A stretch of DNA of 64,000 nucleotides, from NCBI RefSeq assembly GCF_031679605.1, contig NZ_CP117522.1:4278001-4342000 (forward strand), given 5' to 3'. Shown here piece after piece: positions 25,957 to 34,854 of the stretch; positions within the stretch are counted from its first letter, which is position 1; the number at the start of each line of letters is the position of its first letter. A program made the position numbers and the translations under genes. This stretch comes from Streptomyces luomodiensis. GTDB taxonomy: Bacteria > Actinomycetota > Actinomycetes > Streptomycetales > Streptomycetaceae. The notes beneath the pieces are model-generated. The model did no database searches, was not told the DNA's origin, and saw only the letters and a list, made by a program, of their open reading frames with translations.

Positions 25957-27168
25957 TCAGCCGAGCAGGGCGGCGGCCGTGAACAGCTCCACGCCCACCG
26001 CGATCGCGCCCTCGTCCACGTCGAAGTCGCCCGCGTGCAGGTCGCGCCGGGTGGTGTCGCCGACCTTGCGGACGCCCAGCCGGGCCATCGCACCGGGCAC
26101 CCGCTCCAGGTACCAGGAGAAGTCCTCGCCGCCCAGGGACTGCTCGGTGTCCTCGACGGCCTGTGCGCCACGGCGGGCGATCATCGCGTCCCGCAGCAGC
26201 TCGGCGGAGCTCGCCTCGTTGACCACCGGCGGAACCCCGCGGATGTAGTTGATCTCCGACTTGGCGCGGTGCAGGGTGGCGATCTCGTCGACCGCCGCGT
26301 GGACCAGGTCCGGGGCCTCCCGCCAGGCGGGCAGGTCCAGGCAGCGGACCGTGGCGGACAGCTCGGCGTGCTGCGGGATCACATTGCAGGCGTGGCCGGA
26401 CTCCACCCGGCCCCAGGTGACGGCCAGGCCCGAGCGGGCGTCGACCCGGCGGGCCAGCAGCGCCGGCACCTCGGTGATCACCTTGGCGGTGGCGGTCACC
26501 AGGTCGGTGGTCAGATGGGGGCGCGCGGTGTGGCCGCCCGGACCGTCCAGGGAGATCTCCAGCCGGTCGCAGGCCGAGGTGATCGGGCCGGTGCGCAGCC
26601 CGATCCGGCCGACCTCGACCTTGGGGTCGCAGTGCAGCGCCAGGATCCGGCCGACGCCGTCCAGCACGCCCGCCTCGATCGCGTCGGCGGCGCCGCCGGG
26701 CAGCACCTCCTCGGCGGGCTGGAACAGCAGCCGCACCGGACGCGCCAGCCGCCCCTCGCGGGCCAGCTCGGCCAGGACCAGACCGGCGCCGAGCACCACG
26801 GTGGTGTGCACATCGTGGCCGCAGGCGTGGGCGCGGTCGGCGACGGTCGAGCGGTAGTCCACCGTCTTGGTGTCGGGGATGGGCAGTCCGTCGATGTCCG
26901 CGCGCAGCGCCAGCAGGGGCGCTACGCCATCGCGCGGGCCGATGTCACAGATGAGGCCGGTGCCGGTGGACAGCACCCGCGGCTCGAGGCCCGCCTGCTC
27001 CAACCGCGCCTTGATGGCGGCGGTGGTGCGGAACTCGCAGTTGCCGAGCTCGGGGTGCATGTGCAAGTCGCGGCGGAAGGCGATGAGTTCGGCACGGAGC
27101 TCGTCGGGGAGCGTGCCGGGCAGGGCCGGCGCGGCGGCGGGTGTGACATCGGTCGCATCGAGGGACAT
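25957..27168 (-). CDS. M20-family amidohydrolase (metallo-aminoacylase type)
   Basis: 403 aa. FRRDLHMHPELG (residues about 32-43), HACGHDVH with metal ligands, FQPAEE with the catalytic glutamate, and the late GGEDFSWY metal site identify an M20D amidohydrolase that removes acyl groups from amino acids or similar amides. ATG 27168 is preferred; GTG 27180 is 4 codons upstream. Transcribed separately, upstream of the bmp operon. Substrate unknown. Confidence 0.87.
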   Translation of the reverse strand: MSLDATDVTPAAAPALPGTLPDELRAELIAFRRDLHMHPELGNCEFRTTAAIKARLEQAGLEPRVLSTGTGLICDIGPRDGVAPLLALRADIDGLPIPDTKTVDYRSTVADRAHACGHDVHTTVVLGAGLVLAELAREGRLARPVRLLFQPAEEVLPGGAADAIEAGVLDGVGRILALHCDPKVEVGRIGLRTGPITSACDRLEISLDGPGGHTARPHLTTDLVTATAKVITEVPALLARRVDARSGLAVTWGRVESGHACNVIPQHAELSATVRCLDLPAWREAPDLVHAAVDEIATLHRAKSEINYIRGVPPVVNEASSAELLRDAMIARRGAQAVEDTEQSLGGEDFSWYLERVPGAMARLGVRKVGDTTRRDLHAGDFDVDEGAIAVGVELFTAAALLG

Positions 27169-27277
27169 CAATTGCTTCACCTGAAGAAGCGTAGAACGCC
27201 AGGTGGGCCCGCCGAATGTCGATCAACAAAAATTCAATCGGTTCGGGTACGCAAAACCACCCCAGCCGGTGCATGAT

Positions 27278-27293
27278 CCCCCTAGTCAGGGGG
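27278..27293. promoter_or_regulatory. CCCCCT-AGTC-AGGGGG palindrome
   Basis: Perfect 6-bp arms with a 4-nt centre, followed on the plus strand by TATAAC. It lies in the 240-bp gap between the M20 gene and the glycopolymer cluster, about 110 bp upstream of the M20 start, so it could be its operator or the remains of a plus-strand promoter. No gene follows on the plus strand. Confidence 0.4.
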
Positions 27294-27410
27294 TATAACA
27301 GGGCGCTCCTCGGCCGACTGCGGGTGAGAAGCGCCACACGGCCGTACGGGCGACGGGCGGTGACGGGCGGCGACGGCCTCAGGACGCGGCCGCCCCAGGA
27401 CGCGACGGCC

Positions 27411-28580
27411 TCAGGACGCGGCGACCGGTGCCGCGGGCGGACCCGGGCTCGTCGGCGGGGCCGCGTCCCTCAGGGCGTCCCTCGGGGCCTCCGCGTCCCT
27501 CGGGGCCGGGTCCAGCCGGCGCACATCGCGGGCCGTCCCGGTGACCCCGGACAGGAAGCCCTGGGCGCGCGGGGAGGCGTTGCTGGTCAGCCAGGCGGGG
27601 TCGACATCGCAGACCGCGACCTGGACACCGGTGCCGGCGAGCGCGAGCGGCAGGGTGTGCACCACGGTCGAGGGGAAGCTCACGATCGTGTGGCCGATGG
27701 GGCCGCGCCGGGCTATCAGCTCCAGCGGCAGATCGGGCCGTACGATCTCCAGTCCCACCTCGCCCGCGACCCGGCTGAGCTTCTCGGCGCTCTCGCGGCG
27801 GTGCGCGAAGTAGCGGGTCGCGCCATGGGCGCGGGCCAGCGAGCCGACCGCCTCCAGATAGCGCTCCAGGTCCACCACACCCGTCTCGACCAGGGACGTG
27901 CCCACCAGATCGGTGCCGCCGGTGAGCCGGGGCGGGCCGAACCGGGCCCGGGTCCAGGCGAAGTCGTTGGCGGTGATCGTGACCCCGGTGGGCGGCTCGA
28001 CCGGCATCGAGCTGAAGACCTCGACCCGGCGCTTGTCGTCCGGGGTGAGCCGACGGCGCGCGGTGGCGGAGACGGGCGCGAACACCACGTCGCGCGCCCC
28101 TCGGCTGCCGCGCCGGTGCCAGCGCACCAGGGGCTCCCCCTTGGCCAGCTGGGAGATGAACTCCATGGTGGCCGTGCCGTCGTCCACCACGACCAGGTCC
28201 TGGGCGCGGGTGAGGGTCAGCAGCAGCTGGACATAGCGGGAGAACGGATCGCCTATCACGATGCGCGCGGCCCGGCGCAGCGGTCCGCGCAGTCCGCCGA
28301 TGGTCTTGACCGGCGCACCGGCCCCGCCGCGCGCCTCCTCCCAGCGCACGGTGAAGCCCTCGTCCCGGGCCAGCTCGGCCATCCGGCGCAGCTGGCCGCG
28401 GGTCATCGGATCGTGCGGGGAGAGCACCACCACGGTGAGGTCCTGGGACGCCGTGGGCCCCGGGCCCCCGGCGCGCTGGGCGTCGGCGTACGCCCACTCC
28501 AGCACGTTCAGCAGCTGGACCGGGCTCTCGACGAAGGCGAGCGTCGCGGGAGAGGTCGCGGGAGTGGCAGCGGAGACCAT
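27411..28580 (-). CDS. Polysialyltransferase-like glycosyltransferase
   Basis: 389 aa, no membrane segment. LAFVESPVQLLNVLEW at the N-terminus and the central LVVVDDGTAT and TIVSFPSTVVHTL segments resemble the alpha-2,8-polysialyltransferase family, which adds nonulosonic acids from CMP-sugars. ATG 28580 chosen; a GTG at 28685 only 9 nt after neuB would add 35 low-complexity residues, but a strong hairpin lies in that interval. Last gene of the neuB operon, so it probably polymerises or transfers the acid made by its neighbours. The C-terminal 50 residues are Pro/Ala-rich. Confidence 0.68.
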   Translation of the reverse strand: MVSAATPATSPATLAFVESPVQLLNVLEWAYADAQRAGGPGPTASQDLTVVVLSPHDPMTRGQLRRMAELARDEGFTVRWEEARGGAGAPVKTIGGLRGPLRRAARIVIGDPFSRYVQLLLTLTRAQDLVVVDDGTATMEFISQLAKGEPLVRWHRRGSRGARDVVFAPVSATARRRLTPDDKRRVEVFSSMPVEPPTGVTITANDFAWTRARFGPPRLTGGTDLVGTSLVETGVVDLERYLEAVGSLARAHGATRYFAHRRESAEKLSRVAGEVGLEIVRPDLPLELIARRGPIGHTIVSFPSTVVHTLPLALAGTGVQVAVCDVDPAWLTSNASPRAQGFLSGVTGTARDVRRLDPAPRDAEAPRDALRDAAPPTSPGPPAAPVAAS

Positions 28581-28607
28581 CGCACCGTCCAAAGGCAGGG
28601 CCCGGAC

Positions 28608-28646
28608 GCGGCGGGCAGCCCCCGAGGAGTCAGGGGTGCCCGCCGC
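28608..28646 (-). terminator. Intercistronic hairpin after neuB
   Basis: 10-bp stem (28608-28617 with 28637-28646) with an inner CCCC/GGGG stem, between the neuB stop and the preferred start of the next gene. Likely attenuator or RNA stabiliser. Confidence 0.6.
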
Positions 28647-28696
28647 TTCCGGGCGAGGGCCGGGCTCACCGGCCGGTGGATTCACGGCAGAGTGCC

Positions 28697-29629
28697 TCAG
28701 ACCGCGACCGGCTCGCGGTCGGCGGCCTCGGACTCGGCGACCACGCCGGCGACCCGGCGCAGCTTCTTCATCGGGCCGAGCTCGCTCTCGTAGACCTTCT
28801 TCACGCCGTCACCGAGCGACTCCTCGATGGTGCGGATGTCCCGCACCAGCCGCGTCAGACCCTGCGGCTCGACGGAGGCGGCCTGGTCCGAGCCCCACAT
28901 GGCGCGGTCCAGGGTGATGTGGCGCTCCACGAAGGTGGCGCCGAGCGCGACGGCGGCCAGGGTGGTCTGGAGACCGGTCTCGTGGCCGGAGTAGCCGATC
29001 GGCACGTTCGGGTACTCGGCCTGCAGCGTGTTGATCACGCGCAGGTTGAGCTCCTCGGCCTTGGCCGGGTACGTGGACGTGGCGTGGCACAGCAGGATGT
29101 TCTCGCTGCCCAGCACCTCCACCGCGTGGCGGATCTGCTTGGGGGTGGACATGCCCGTCGACAGGATGATCGTGCGGCCGGTGGCGCGCAGGGCGCGCAG
29201 CAGCTCGTCGTCGGTCAGCGAGGCGGAGGCCACCTTGTGGGCCGGGACGTCGAACTTCTCCAGGAAGGCGACGGCCTCGGTGTCCCACGGGGAGGCGAAC
29301 CAGTCGATACCGCGCTTCCGGCAGTGCTCGGAGATGGCGCGGTACTCGTCCTCGCCGAACTCCACCCGGTGGCGGTAGTCGATGTAGGTCATCCGGCCCC
29401 AGGGGGTGTCCCGCTCGATGTCCCACTGGTCGCGGGGGGTGCAGATCTCCGGGGTTCGCTTCTGGAACTTGACCGCGTCACAGCCGGCCTCGGCGGCGAC
29501 GTCGATCAGCTTGAACGCGTTCTCCAGGTCGCCGTTGTGGTTGATGCCGATCTCACCGGTGACGTAGACCGGGTGGCCGGGTCCGGCGATCTTGTCACCG
29601 AGGGTGCGGAGGCGAGAGTTGGAGCTCAC
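28697..29629 (-). CDS. neuB: NeuB-family nonulosonic acid synthase without SAF domain
   Basis: 310 aa. TIM-barrel of N-acetylneuraminate/Kdn-9-phosphate synthases: GEIGINHNGDLENA, AVKFQKRTPE, FASPWDTEAV, KVASASL, ILSTGMS, GYSGHETG, FVERHITLDR. It condenses phosphoenolpyruvate with a hexose (ManNAc or mannose phosphate) to a C9 sugar acid. It stops about where the antifreeze-like SAF domain of NeuB begins, so that domain is absent. Followed by a CMP-sugar synthetase gene upstream in the same direction. Which C9 acid is made cannot be told by sequence; a Kdn polymer (teichulosonic acid) is known in S. coelicolor. Confidence 0.85.
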   Translation of the reverse strand: MSSNSRLRTLGDKIAGPGHPVYVTGEIGINHNGDLENAFKLIDVAAEAGCDAVKFQKRTPEICTPRDQWDIERDTPWGRMTYIDYRHRVEFGEDEYRAISEHCRKRGIDWFASPWDTEAVAFLEKFDVPAHKVASASLTDDELLRALRATGRTIILSTGMSTPKQIRHAVEVLGSENILLCHATSTYPAKAEELNLRVINTLQAEYPNVPIGYSGHETGLQTTLAAVALGATFVERHITLDRAMWGSDQAASVEPQGLTRLVRDIRTIEESLGDGVKKVYESELGPMKKLRRVAGVVAESEAADREPVAV

Positions 29630-30829
29630 TTAAGACAGTTCCTTTCCGAGAATCCACGAGGCGATCTCGCGGATCGCGCCGTCCCCTCCGGGGGTGGAGG
29701 TGACCGCACGTGCGGCGCCGCGCACGACGTCGTGCGCACCTGCGACCGCCACGGGCCAGCCGACGAGGCCGAAGCACGGGAGGTCGTTGACGTCGTTGCC
29801 GACGTAGAGCACGCGCTCCGGCGCGATGCCCTGCTCCTCGCACCACTGCTTCAGTGCGAGATCTTTTCGGTCGATGCCGTGGAGCACGGGGACCTGGAGT
29901 TTGCGGGCCCGTGCGGCGACGACCGGGTTCTTTTCCGTGGACAGGATCAGCAGCGCCAGCTCAGCGCGGCGCAGGGCGGCGATCCCGAGCCCGTCGCCGC
30001 GGTGCACGGCCACGAGTTCGCGTCCTTCGGAGTCGATCAGCACCCTGTCGTCGGTCTGGGTGCCGTCGAAGTCCAGTACCACCGCGTCGATGTCCTCGCG
30101 GGTGGGGAGGGCGCCCGGCCGCTCGGCGTCGAGCAGCGGGGCGAGCGCGCGGGCGCGGGCCAGATCGTGCGGATCGTCGATCTCCAGCACCCGGGCGGGG
30201 TCGGTGCGCACCAGCTCGGTGCGGCCGAAGAAGCGGTGCCCGGCCGCACGGAAGCCGCGGGCGTCCATCGCGTAGGCGGCGCCGGTCTCCAGGAAGTCCT
30301 GGGGGCGGTCCTGGCGGCGCGGGCGGTACGCCTTGTCGTGGTTGACCCCGTCGCCGCCGTCTTCCTGCGGGTTCTCGCCCTCGCGCCAGACGAAGCCGTG
30401 GAAGGGGGCCACGGTCAGGGCGGTGTCGGCGCCCTTCTCGGCGACCGCCGCGGCCACCCCGTCGATGTCCTCGCGGATGATGAACGGGCTGGTGCACTGC
30501 ACCAGGAGCACCACGTCCACGGTGGTGCCGTGCGATGCCTCGTACGCGTCCATGGCGTGGATCACCGCGGCCTCGCTGGTGGCGGTGTCGCCCGCGATGG
30601 CGGTGGGCCGCTGCACGACCACGGCGCCCGCGGCGCGCGCCGCGGCGGCTATGCCGGCGTCGTCGGTGGAGACCACCACGTCCGTCACCAGTCTGCCGGC
30701 CCGGCACTCGGTGACGGCGCGGGCGACCAGCGGTACGCCTCCGACCGGGGCGAGGTTCTTGGCGGGGACGCCCTTCGACCCGCCACGGGCGGGGATCACG
30801 GCGAGCACGCATGGGCTCGAGGCGGGCAT
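29630..30829 (-). CDS. Fused CMP-nonulosonate synthetase and HAD phosphatase
   Basis: 399 aa. Residues 1-235 are a NeuA-type cytidylyltransferase (AVIPARGGSKGVPAKNL nucleotide loop, LVQCTSPF, ETGAAYAM). Residues about 250-399 are a KdsC-like HAD domain with VVLDFDGTQTDD (nucleophile and second Asp), LILSTEKN and YVGNDVND. The fusion would dephosphorylate the 9-phosphate and activate the free acid with CTP. ATG 30829 has AAGGAG 5 nt upstream; a GTG at 30922 overlapping the upstream stop (GTGA) is a possible alternative adding 31 residues. The 3' end abuts the neuB start. Confidence 0.85.
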   Translation of the reverse strand: MPASSPCVLAVIPARGGSKGVPAKNLAPVGGVPLVARAVTECRAGRLVTDVVVSTDDAGIAAAARAAGAVVVQRPTAIAGDTATSEAAVIHAMDAYEASHGTTVDVVLLVQCTSPFIIREDIDGVAAAVAEKGADTALTVAPFHGFVWREGENPQEDGGDGVNHDKAYRPRRQDRPQDFLETGAAYAMDARGFRAAGHRFFGRTELVRTDPARVLEIDDPHDLARARALAPLLDAERPGALPTREDIDAVVLDFDGTQTDDRVLIDSEGRELVAVHRGDGLGIAALRRAELALLILSTEKNPVVAARARKLQVPVLHGIDRKDLALKQWCEEQGIAPERVLYVGNDVNDLPCFGLVGWPVAVAGAHDVVRGAARAVTSTPGGDGAIREIASWILGKELS

Positions 30830-30918
30830 GGCGGCTCCTTCGGGGGTTGCAGAGGTGATCGAGGCGCGCACGGCCTCTCCTTCGTTCGCGCTCACGGCCG
30901 CCTGCGGGTTCGCGTCGC

Positions 30919-32280
30919 TCACAGCTCCCCCATCCGCCGGATGACCGGAGCCACGCGCTGCACGCCGTGGCGGTAGGCGCCGCGGGCCGCTTCCCGCATC
31001 GTGTTGCGCACCACCCGCCGCAACGCCCCGACCTGCGCCTGGTCCTCGGCGCCGGCCCCGGGGCGGGGCGAGCCGTCCGGTGCGAAGCCGTACCGGGCGA
31101 GCCGGCCGGGCAGATAGCCGGGCGCCGTGACCGGGGTGTAGAAGGGGGCGAGCGGCGGGAGGGTTTCCGCGGCGGCCAGTTCGGCGACCCGCTCCCGTGC
31201 GGCGTCGAACCAGGTCTCGTACGGCCCGTCGGCGGCGACGCCCTGGCGGCTGAGCCACTCGGCGTTCGGCTCGGGCAGATGTCCGGCGTCCAGCTGGTCC
31301 CAGGAGGCCAGGCAGCCGGAGCCGAGGAAGTGGTGGTTGCCGAGCGCCTCCCGGACCCCGAGGTCGGTGAGGATGGCGGTCGGTATGGAGCGGTGCAGCG
31401 ACTCCAGGGCGGCCGTGGAGCTGACCGTGACCAGCAGGTCCGCGGTGTCCAGGACCTCGCCCATGTTCCCGTAGGCGAGCCGGAAGTTGGCGGGCAGGTC
31501 GTCGCCGAACTTGGCGATCAGCTTCTGGTAGGGAAGCTCTTCGATGTGCGTGGTGTGCTCGCCGGGCTTGCTGCGCAGCTTGACCACGACCTCGCGGTCC
31601 GGGTGGCGGCGGGCGTGGTCCACGGCCCGGCGCAGCAGATAGGTGCGGTCGGCGCGGTTGTCCGGGACGGACGGCTGGACGGCGAAGACGACCGTGCCGC
31701 CGGTGTACTTCCGCCCCTGCCGCGCCTTCTCGTCGTAGCGGGCGCCGCCGAGGAAGGGCAGCGCGCACTCGACGACGCTGTCCGCGTCGGCGCCGACGCC
31801 CGTGTAGACATCGCGGAAACGGTCGGCGTCGTGGCGGGAGTTGGCCAGCACCACATCGGCGCCGTGGCGCAGCAGCAGACCGTCGGCCAGCTTCTCGTAG
31901 ACGACGCCGACGTAGCCGGTGACGACCACGGGGCGGCGGGCGGCGCCCTGCCAGGCGTGCCGCAGTCCGTGCAGCATCGCCTGGACGGCGCCGCCGACCA
32001 GGGAGAGCACGATCACGTCGTAGCGCTCACGGTCCATCGCCCGGACGAATTCGACGCCCGTGACCTCGCGCAGCGCGTCGGCGCGCACTCCGACCTCGGT
32101 GAGCTGCCGGGCGGTCGGCGTGGCGCGGCCGCGCAGCAGGAAGCCGTCCAGGCGACGGCCCGAGGCGGCACCCGACGCGTCCGGTACGAGGCGATGCGCG
32201 GTGAGCGCGCCCCATTTCCACCGGGTGTCGGAGTCGGCGAGCACGGCTACTCGCACGGGGGGATGGGTACGTGAGGACAC
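30919..32280 (-). CDS. Putative glycosyltransferase of the wall-polymer cluster (DUF6716-like)
   Basis: 453 aa, soluble, GT-B-like layout: N-terminal VRVAVLADSDTRWKWGAL and a C-terminal half with VVVKLRSKPGEHTTH and LVTVSSTAALES, the latter like the nucleotide-sugar-binding end of GT-B enzymes. Start is GTG 32280, six bases after CCTAGCGTC, so probably leaderless. First gene of the minus-strand neu operon and divergent from the GT2 gene. Acceptor and donor unknown. Confidence 0.65.
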   Translation of the reverse strand: MSSRTHPPVRVAVLADSDTRWKWGALTAHRLVPDASGAASGRRLDGFLLRGRATPTARQLTEVGVRADALREVTGVEFVRAMDRERYDVIVLSLVGGAVQAMLHGLRHAWQGAARRPVVVTGYVGVVYEKLADGLLLRHGADVVLANSRHDADRFRDVYTGVGADADSVVECALPFLGGARYDEKARQGRKYTGGTVVFAVQPSVPDNRADRTYLLRRAVDHARRHPDREVVVKLRSKPGEHTTHIEELPYQKLIAKFGDDLPANFRLAYGNMGEVLDTADLLVTVSSTAALESLHRSIPTAILTDLGVREALGNHHFLGSGCLASWDQLDAGHLPEPNAEWLSRQGVAADGPYETWFDAARERVAELAAAETLPPLAPFYTPVTAPGYLPGRLARYGFAPDGSPRPGAGAEDQAQVGALRRVVRNTMREAARGAYRHGVQRVAPVIRRMGEL

Positions 32281-32467
32281 GTCGCAGACGCTAGGAAGCG
32301 TTGTCGATTCACGGCCCAACTCAGGCGCAACAAAGGGTTAACAGAACATCGACGGTTGGCGAATCGGCTGACCGGCGTGGCGGGTTAACCGTTCCGACGT
32401 CCTTCGTTCACCTTTACGTACACCCGTGGTCAAGACGAATGCCGACCGGAGACCTAGCGTCACCCGC
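32281..32467. promoter_or_regulatory. Mirrored leaderless promoters and GGGTTAAC repeats
   Basis: CCTAGCGTC then six bases then GTG occurs in both directions: minus strand 32287-32295 to GTG 32280, plus strand 32453-32461 to GTG 32468. TAGCGT would be the -10 for leaderless transcripts both ways. Between them GGGTTAAC occurs twice in the same orientation (32335-32342, 32382-32389), a candidate operator. No clear -35 is visible. Confidence 0.6.
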
Positions 32468-33445
32468 GTGGTTAAGCTCTCCGTCATCGTGCCGTTCTAC
32501 AACGTGCAGACATACGCCCCCGACACGCTCAGAAGTCTGCGCGCGAACGCGCGTGCGGACTTCGAATTCATTCTCGTCGACGACTGCGCCACCGACGGGA
32601 CGCCGGAGATCCTGGAGCGGGCCGAACGCGATCTTCCGGGGGCCGTCTACGTACGGCACGAGAAGAACGGCGGGCTGGCCACCGCCCGGAACACTGGCCT
32701 GGACAAGGCCACCGGGGAGTACATCACCTTCCTCGACGGCGACGACTGGCTGGCGGCCGGGTACTACGAACGGCTGCTCGCGGCCATCGAGGACCTGGGG
32801 TGCGACTTCGTCCGCGTCGACCACGTCCAGTGCACCGCCCGCGCCCGCCAGATCCACCGGGTGCCGCACGGCCGGCGCGATGTCGTCATGAACCCGCGGG
32901 ACGCGATCCTGCCGGCCGACCGCTCCACCTCCGTGGACTACGCCTTCGCGTGGGCGGGCATGTACCACCGCCGGCTGCTGGACGACGGACTGCTGCACTT
33001 CACCGACGGGCTGCGGACCGCCGAGGACCGGCCCTGGATCTGGCGGCTGCACCGCGAGGCGCGCAGCTTCGCCGTACTCGGCCTGCACGGAGTGTTCTAC
33101 CGGCGCGGGGTCGCCTCCTCGCTCACCCAGATCGGCGATGTCCGACAGCTTGACTTCATTCGCGCATTCGACCAGGTCATCGAGGAAACCGCACGGGACC
33201 GCGACGCCGACGCCCTGCTGCCGAAGGCCGTCCGCACATATTGCGCGATCATTTCCCACCACCTGGGCAACATCGAAAGATTCGAACCACAAGTGGCCCG
33301 CAAACTCCGTTCCATGTCGGCGGCGGCGATGAAACGCATGCCCCAGGACGTATTGAAGGACGCACTGGATTCCATGGACTACGAGCGCGCCGCACGGCTG
33401 CGGCGAGTCAAGCGCCGGCCCGCCGGGGCGGAGGTGGCGGCCTGA
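32468..33445 (+). CDS. Family 2 glycosyltransferase
   Basis: 325 aa from GTG 32468. GT-A fold: LSVIVPFYN (residues 4-12), FILVDDCATDGT (about 35-46), NGGLATARNTGLD, and the DXD metal motif in FLDGDDW. Transfers a sugar from a nucleotide donor, probably onto the wall polymer or its linker. GTG 32426 is a possible earlier start but falls upstream of the -10. Ends in a TGATG overlap with the next gene. Confidence 0.82.
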   Translation: MVKLSVIVPFYNVQTYAPDTLRSLRANARADFEFILVDDCATDGTPEILERAERDLPGAVYVRHEKNGGLATARNTGLDKATGEYITFLDGDDWLAAGYYERLLAAIEDLGCDFVRVDHVQCTARARQIHRVPHGRRDVVMNPRDAILPADRSTSVDYAFAWAGMYHRRLLDDGLLHFTDGLRTAEDRPWIWRLHREARSFAVLGLHGVFYRRGVASSLTQIGDVRQLDFIRAFDQVIEETARDRDADALLPKAVRTYCAIISHHLGNIERFEPQVARKLRSMSAAAMKRMPQDVLKDALDSMDYERAARLRRVKRRPAGAEVAA

Positions 33446-34854
33446 TGTCCGCCTACACGCCCCTGGCGGAGCGCAAGCGCACCCAGATCTTCCTCGCCTC
33501 GACCCTCTACGGGGCGGCGACCCTCGCGGCCGCCATCGACGCGGGCAGCGTCGGCCCGGCCGACCGCCGGCTGCTGCTGATCAGCAACAACGCCGCGACG
33601 CCGGAGACCACTCCGGCCGTCGACGAGATGCCCGGCTTCGAGCGGCTGCGCACCCGCTTCGACCGGGTGCTGTCCTGGAACGAGACCATCTCGCCGTTCC
33701 ACCCCGGCGGCTGGGCCCCGCGCATGGACGACACCCCGCTGTGGGAGCGCCATCTGCGGCTGCTGTGGAACCTCGGCGACGACGAGATCGAGCTGGTCCT
33801 GGAGTCCATCCAGGTCAACCCGGCGATGGCGGTGGCCAACGTCTTCCAGGGCGCGCCCATCGACGTCTACGCGGACGGGCTGATGAGCTACGGCCCGACC
33901 CGTAACAAGCTCGACCCGCTGATCGGCACCCGCATCCGCCGGCTGCTCCACCTGGACCTGGTGCCGGGGCTGCGGCCGCTGCTGCTGACCGAGTTCGGCG
34001 TGGCACCGGAGGTGCTGCCGACCGAGGTGTTCACCAAGGTGCTCGCCGAGGTCGCGGACGCCGCCCCGCGCGGTGTCGCCTCCGCCAGTGAGCGGATCGC
34101 CGGCGGCGGCGGCCCGGCGCTGATGCTCGGTCAGTACCTGTCCGCGCTGGACATCCTCACCCCGCAGGAGGAGGAAGAGCTGCATGTGCGGATGTTGCGC
34201 GGCGCCGTGGCACTGGGCCACCGCACCGTCGTCTTCAAACCGCACCCCACCGCCCCGGCCCGCTGGTCGCGGATGCTGGAGAAGAAGGCCGCGGAGCTGG
34301 GTGCGGAACTGACCGTCATGGACACCCCGGTCCTCGCCGAGGTGCTGTACCAGCGGATGCGCCCGGCCCTGGTCATCGGCTGCTTCTCCACCGCACTGCT
34401 CACCGCCGACGTCTTCTACGGACTGCCGGTGGCCCGGATCGGCACCGAGGTGCTGCTGGAGCGGCTCACCCCGTACCAGAACAGCAACCGCATGCCGGTG
34501 ACGATCGTGGACGCGCTGCTGCCCGACCTCGAGGACCACAAGGCGGTGACCGCCGCCCAGCCGGTCGACGAGCGGGCGGGCAAGCGGCTCGGCGGACTGG
34601 TCACCGCGGTCGGCTTCTGCATGCAGGCGAAGATCTACCCCGGTCTGCGGCCCGCCGCCGAGCGCTATCTGGCCACCCATCTGGACGCCCACACCTGGCG
34701 CTACTTCAAGAAGCGCCGGCTGACCGCGCTCGCCCTGCCCGGCGCGGTCCCCTCCCAACTCGCCTTCATCCCGCGCAATGAGACGGTGCGCCGGGTGGCG
34801 CGCCGGGCCCGCGCCCTGAAGCGGGCCGCGCTGAAGCGGACGGTGACCGGATGA
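33445..34854 (+). CDS. Second polysialyltransferase-like glycosyltransferase
   Basis: 469 aa. QIFLASTLYGAATLAAAID at the start, VFKPHPTAPARWS (about residues 263-275) and VIGCFSTALLTADVFYGL (about 311-328) match the HP and the Ser-Thr-Ala motifs of polysialyltransferase-type (alpha-2,8) enzymes. Basic C-terminal tail (RRVARRARALKRAALKR) may tether it to the membrane. Overlaps the genes on both sides (TGATG and ATGA), so it belongs to the GT2-acyltransferase operon. Having two such enzymes suggests chain initiation plus elongation. Confidence 0.72.
   Translation: MSAYTPLAERKRTQIFLASTLYGAATLAAAIDAGSVGPADRRLLLISNNAATPETTPAVDEMPGFERLRTRFDRVLSWNETISPFHPGGWAPRMDDTPLWERHLRLLWNLGDDEIELVLESIQVNPAMAVANVFQGAPIDVYADGLMSYGPTRNKLDPLIGTRIRRLLHLDLVPGLRPLLLTEFGVAPEVLPTEVFTKVLAEVADAAPRGVASASERIAGGGGPALMLGQYLSALDILTPQEEEELHVRMLRGAVALGHRTVVFKPHPTAPARWSRMLEKKAAELGAELTVMDTPVLAEVLYQRMRPALVIGCFSTALLTADVFYGLPVARIGTEVLLERLTPYQNSNRMPVTIVDALLPDLEDHKAVTAAQPVDERAGKRLGGLVTAVGFCMQAKIYPGLRPAAERYLATHLDAHTWRYFKKRRLTALALPGAVPSQLAFIPRNETVRRVARRARALKRAALKRTVTG

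Noticed and set aside
27189..27194. CTACGC half-site before the M20 amidohydrolase
   Set aside because: Only half of the nucleoside operator palindrome; too short to claim regulon membership.
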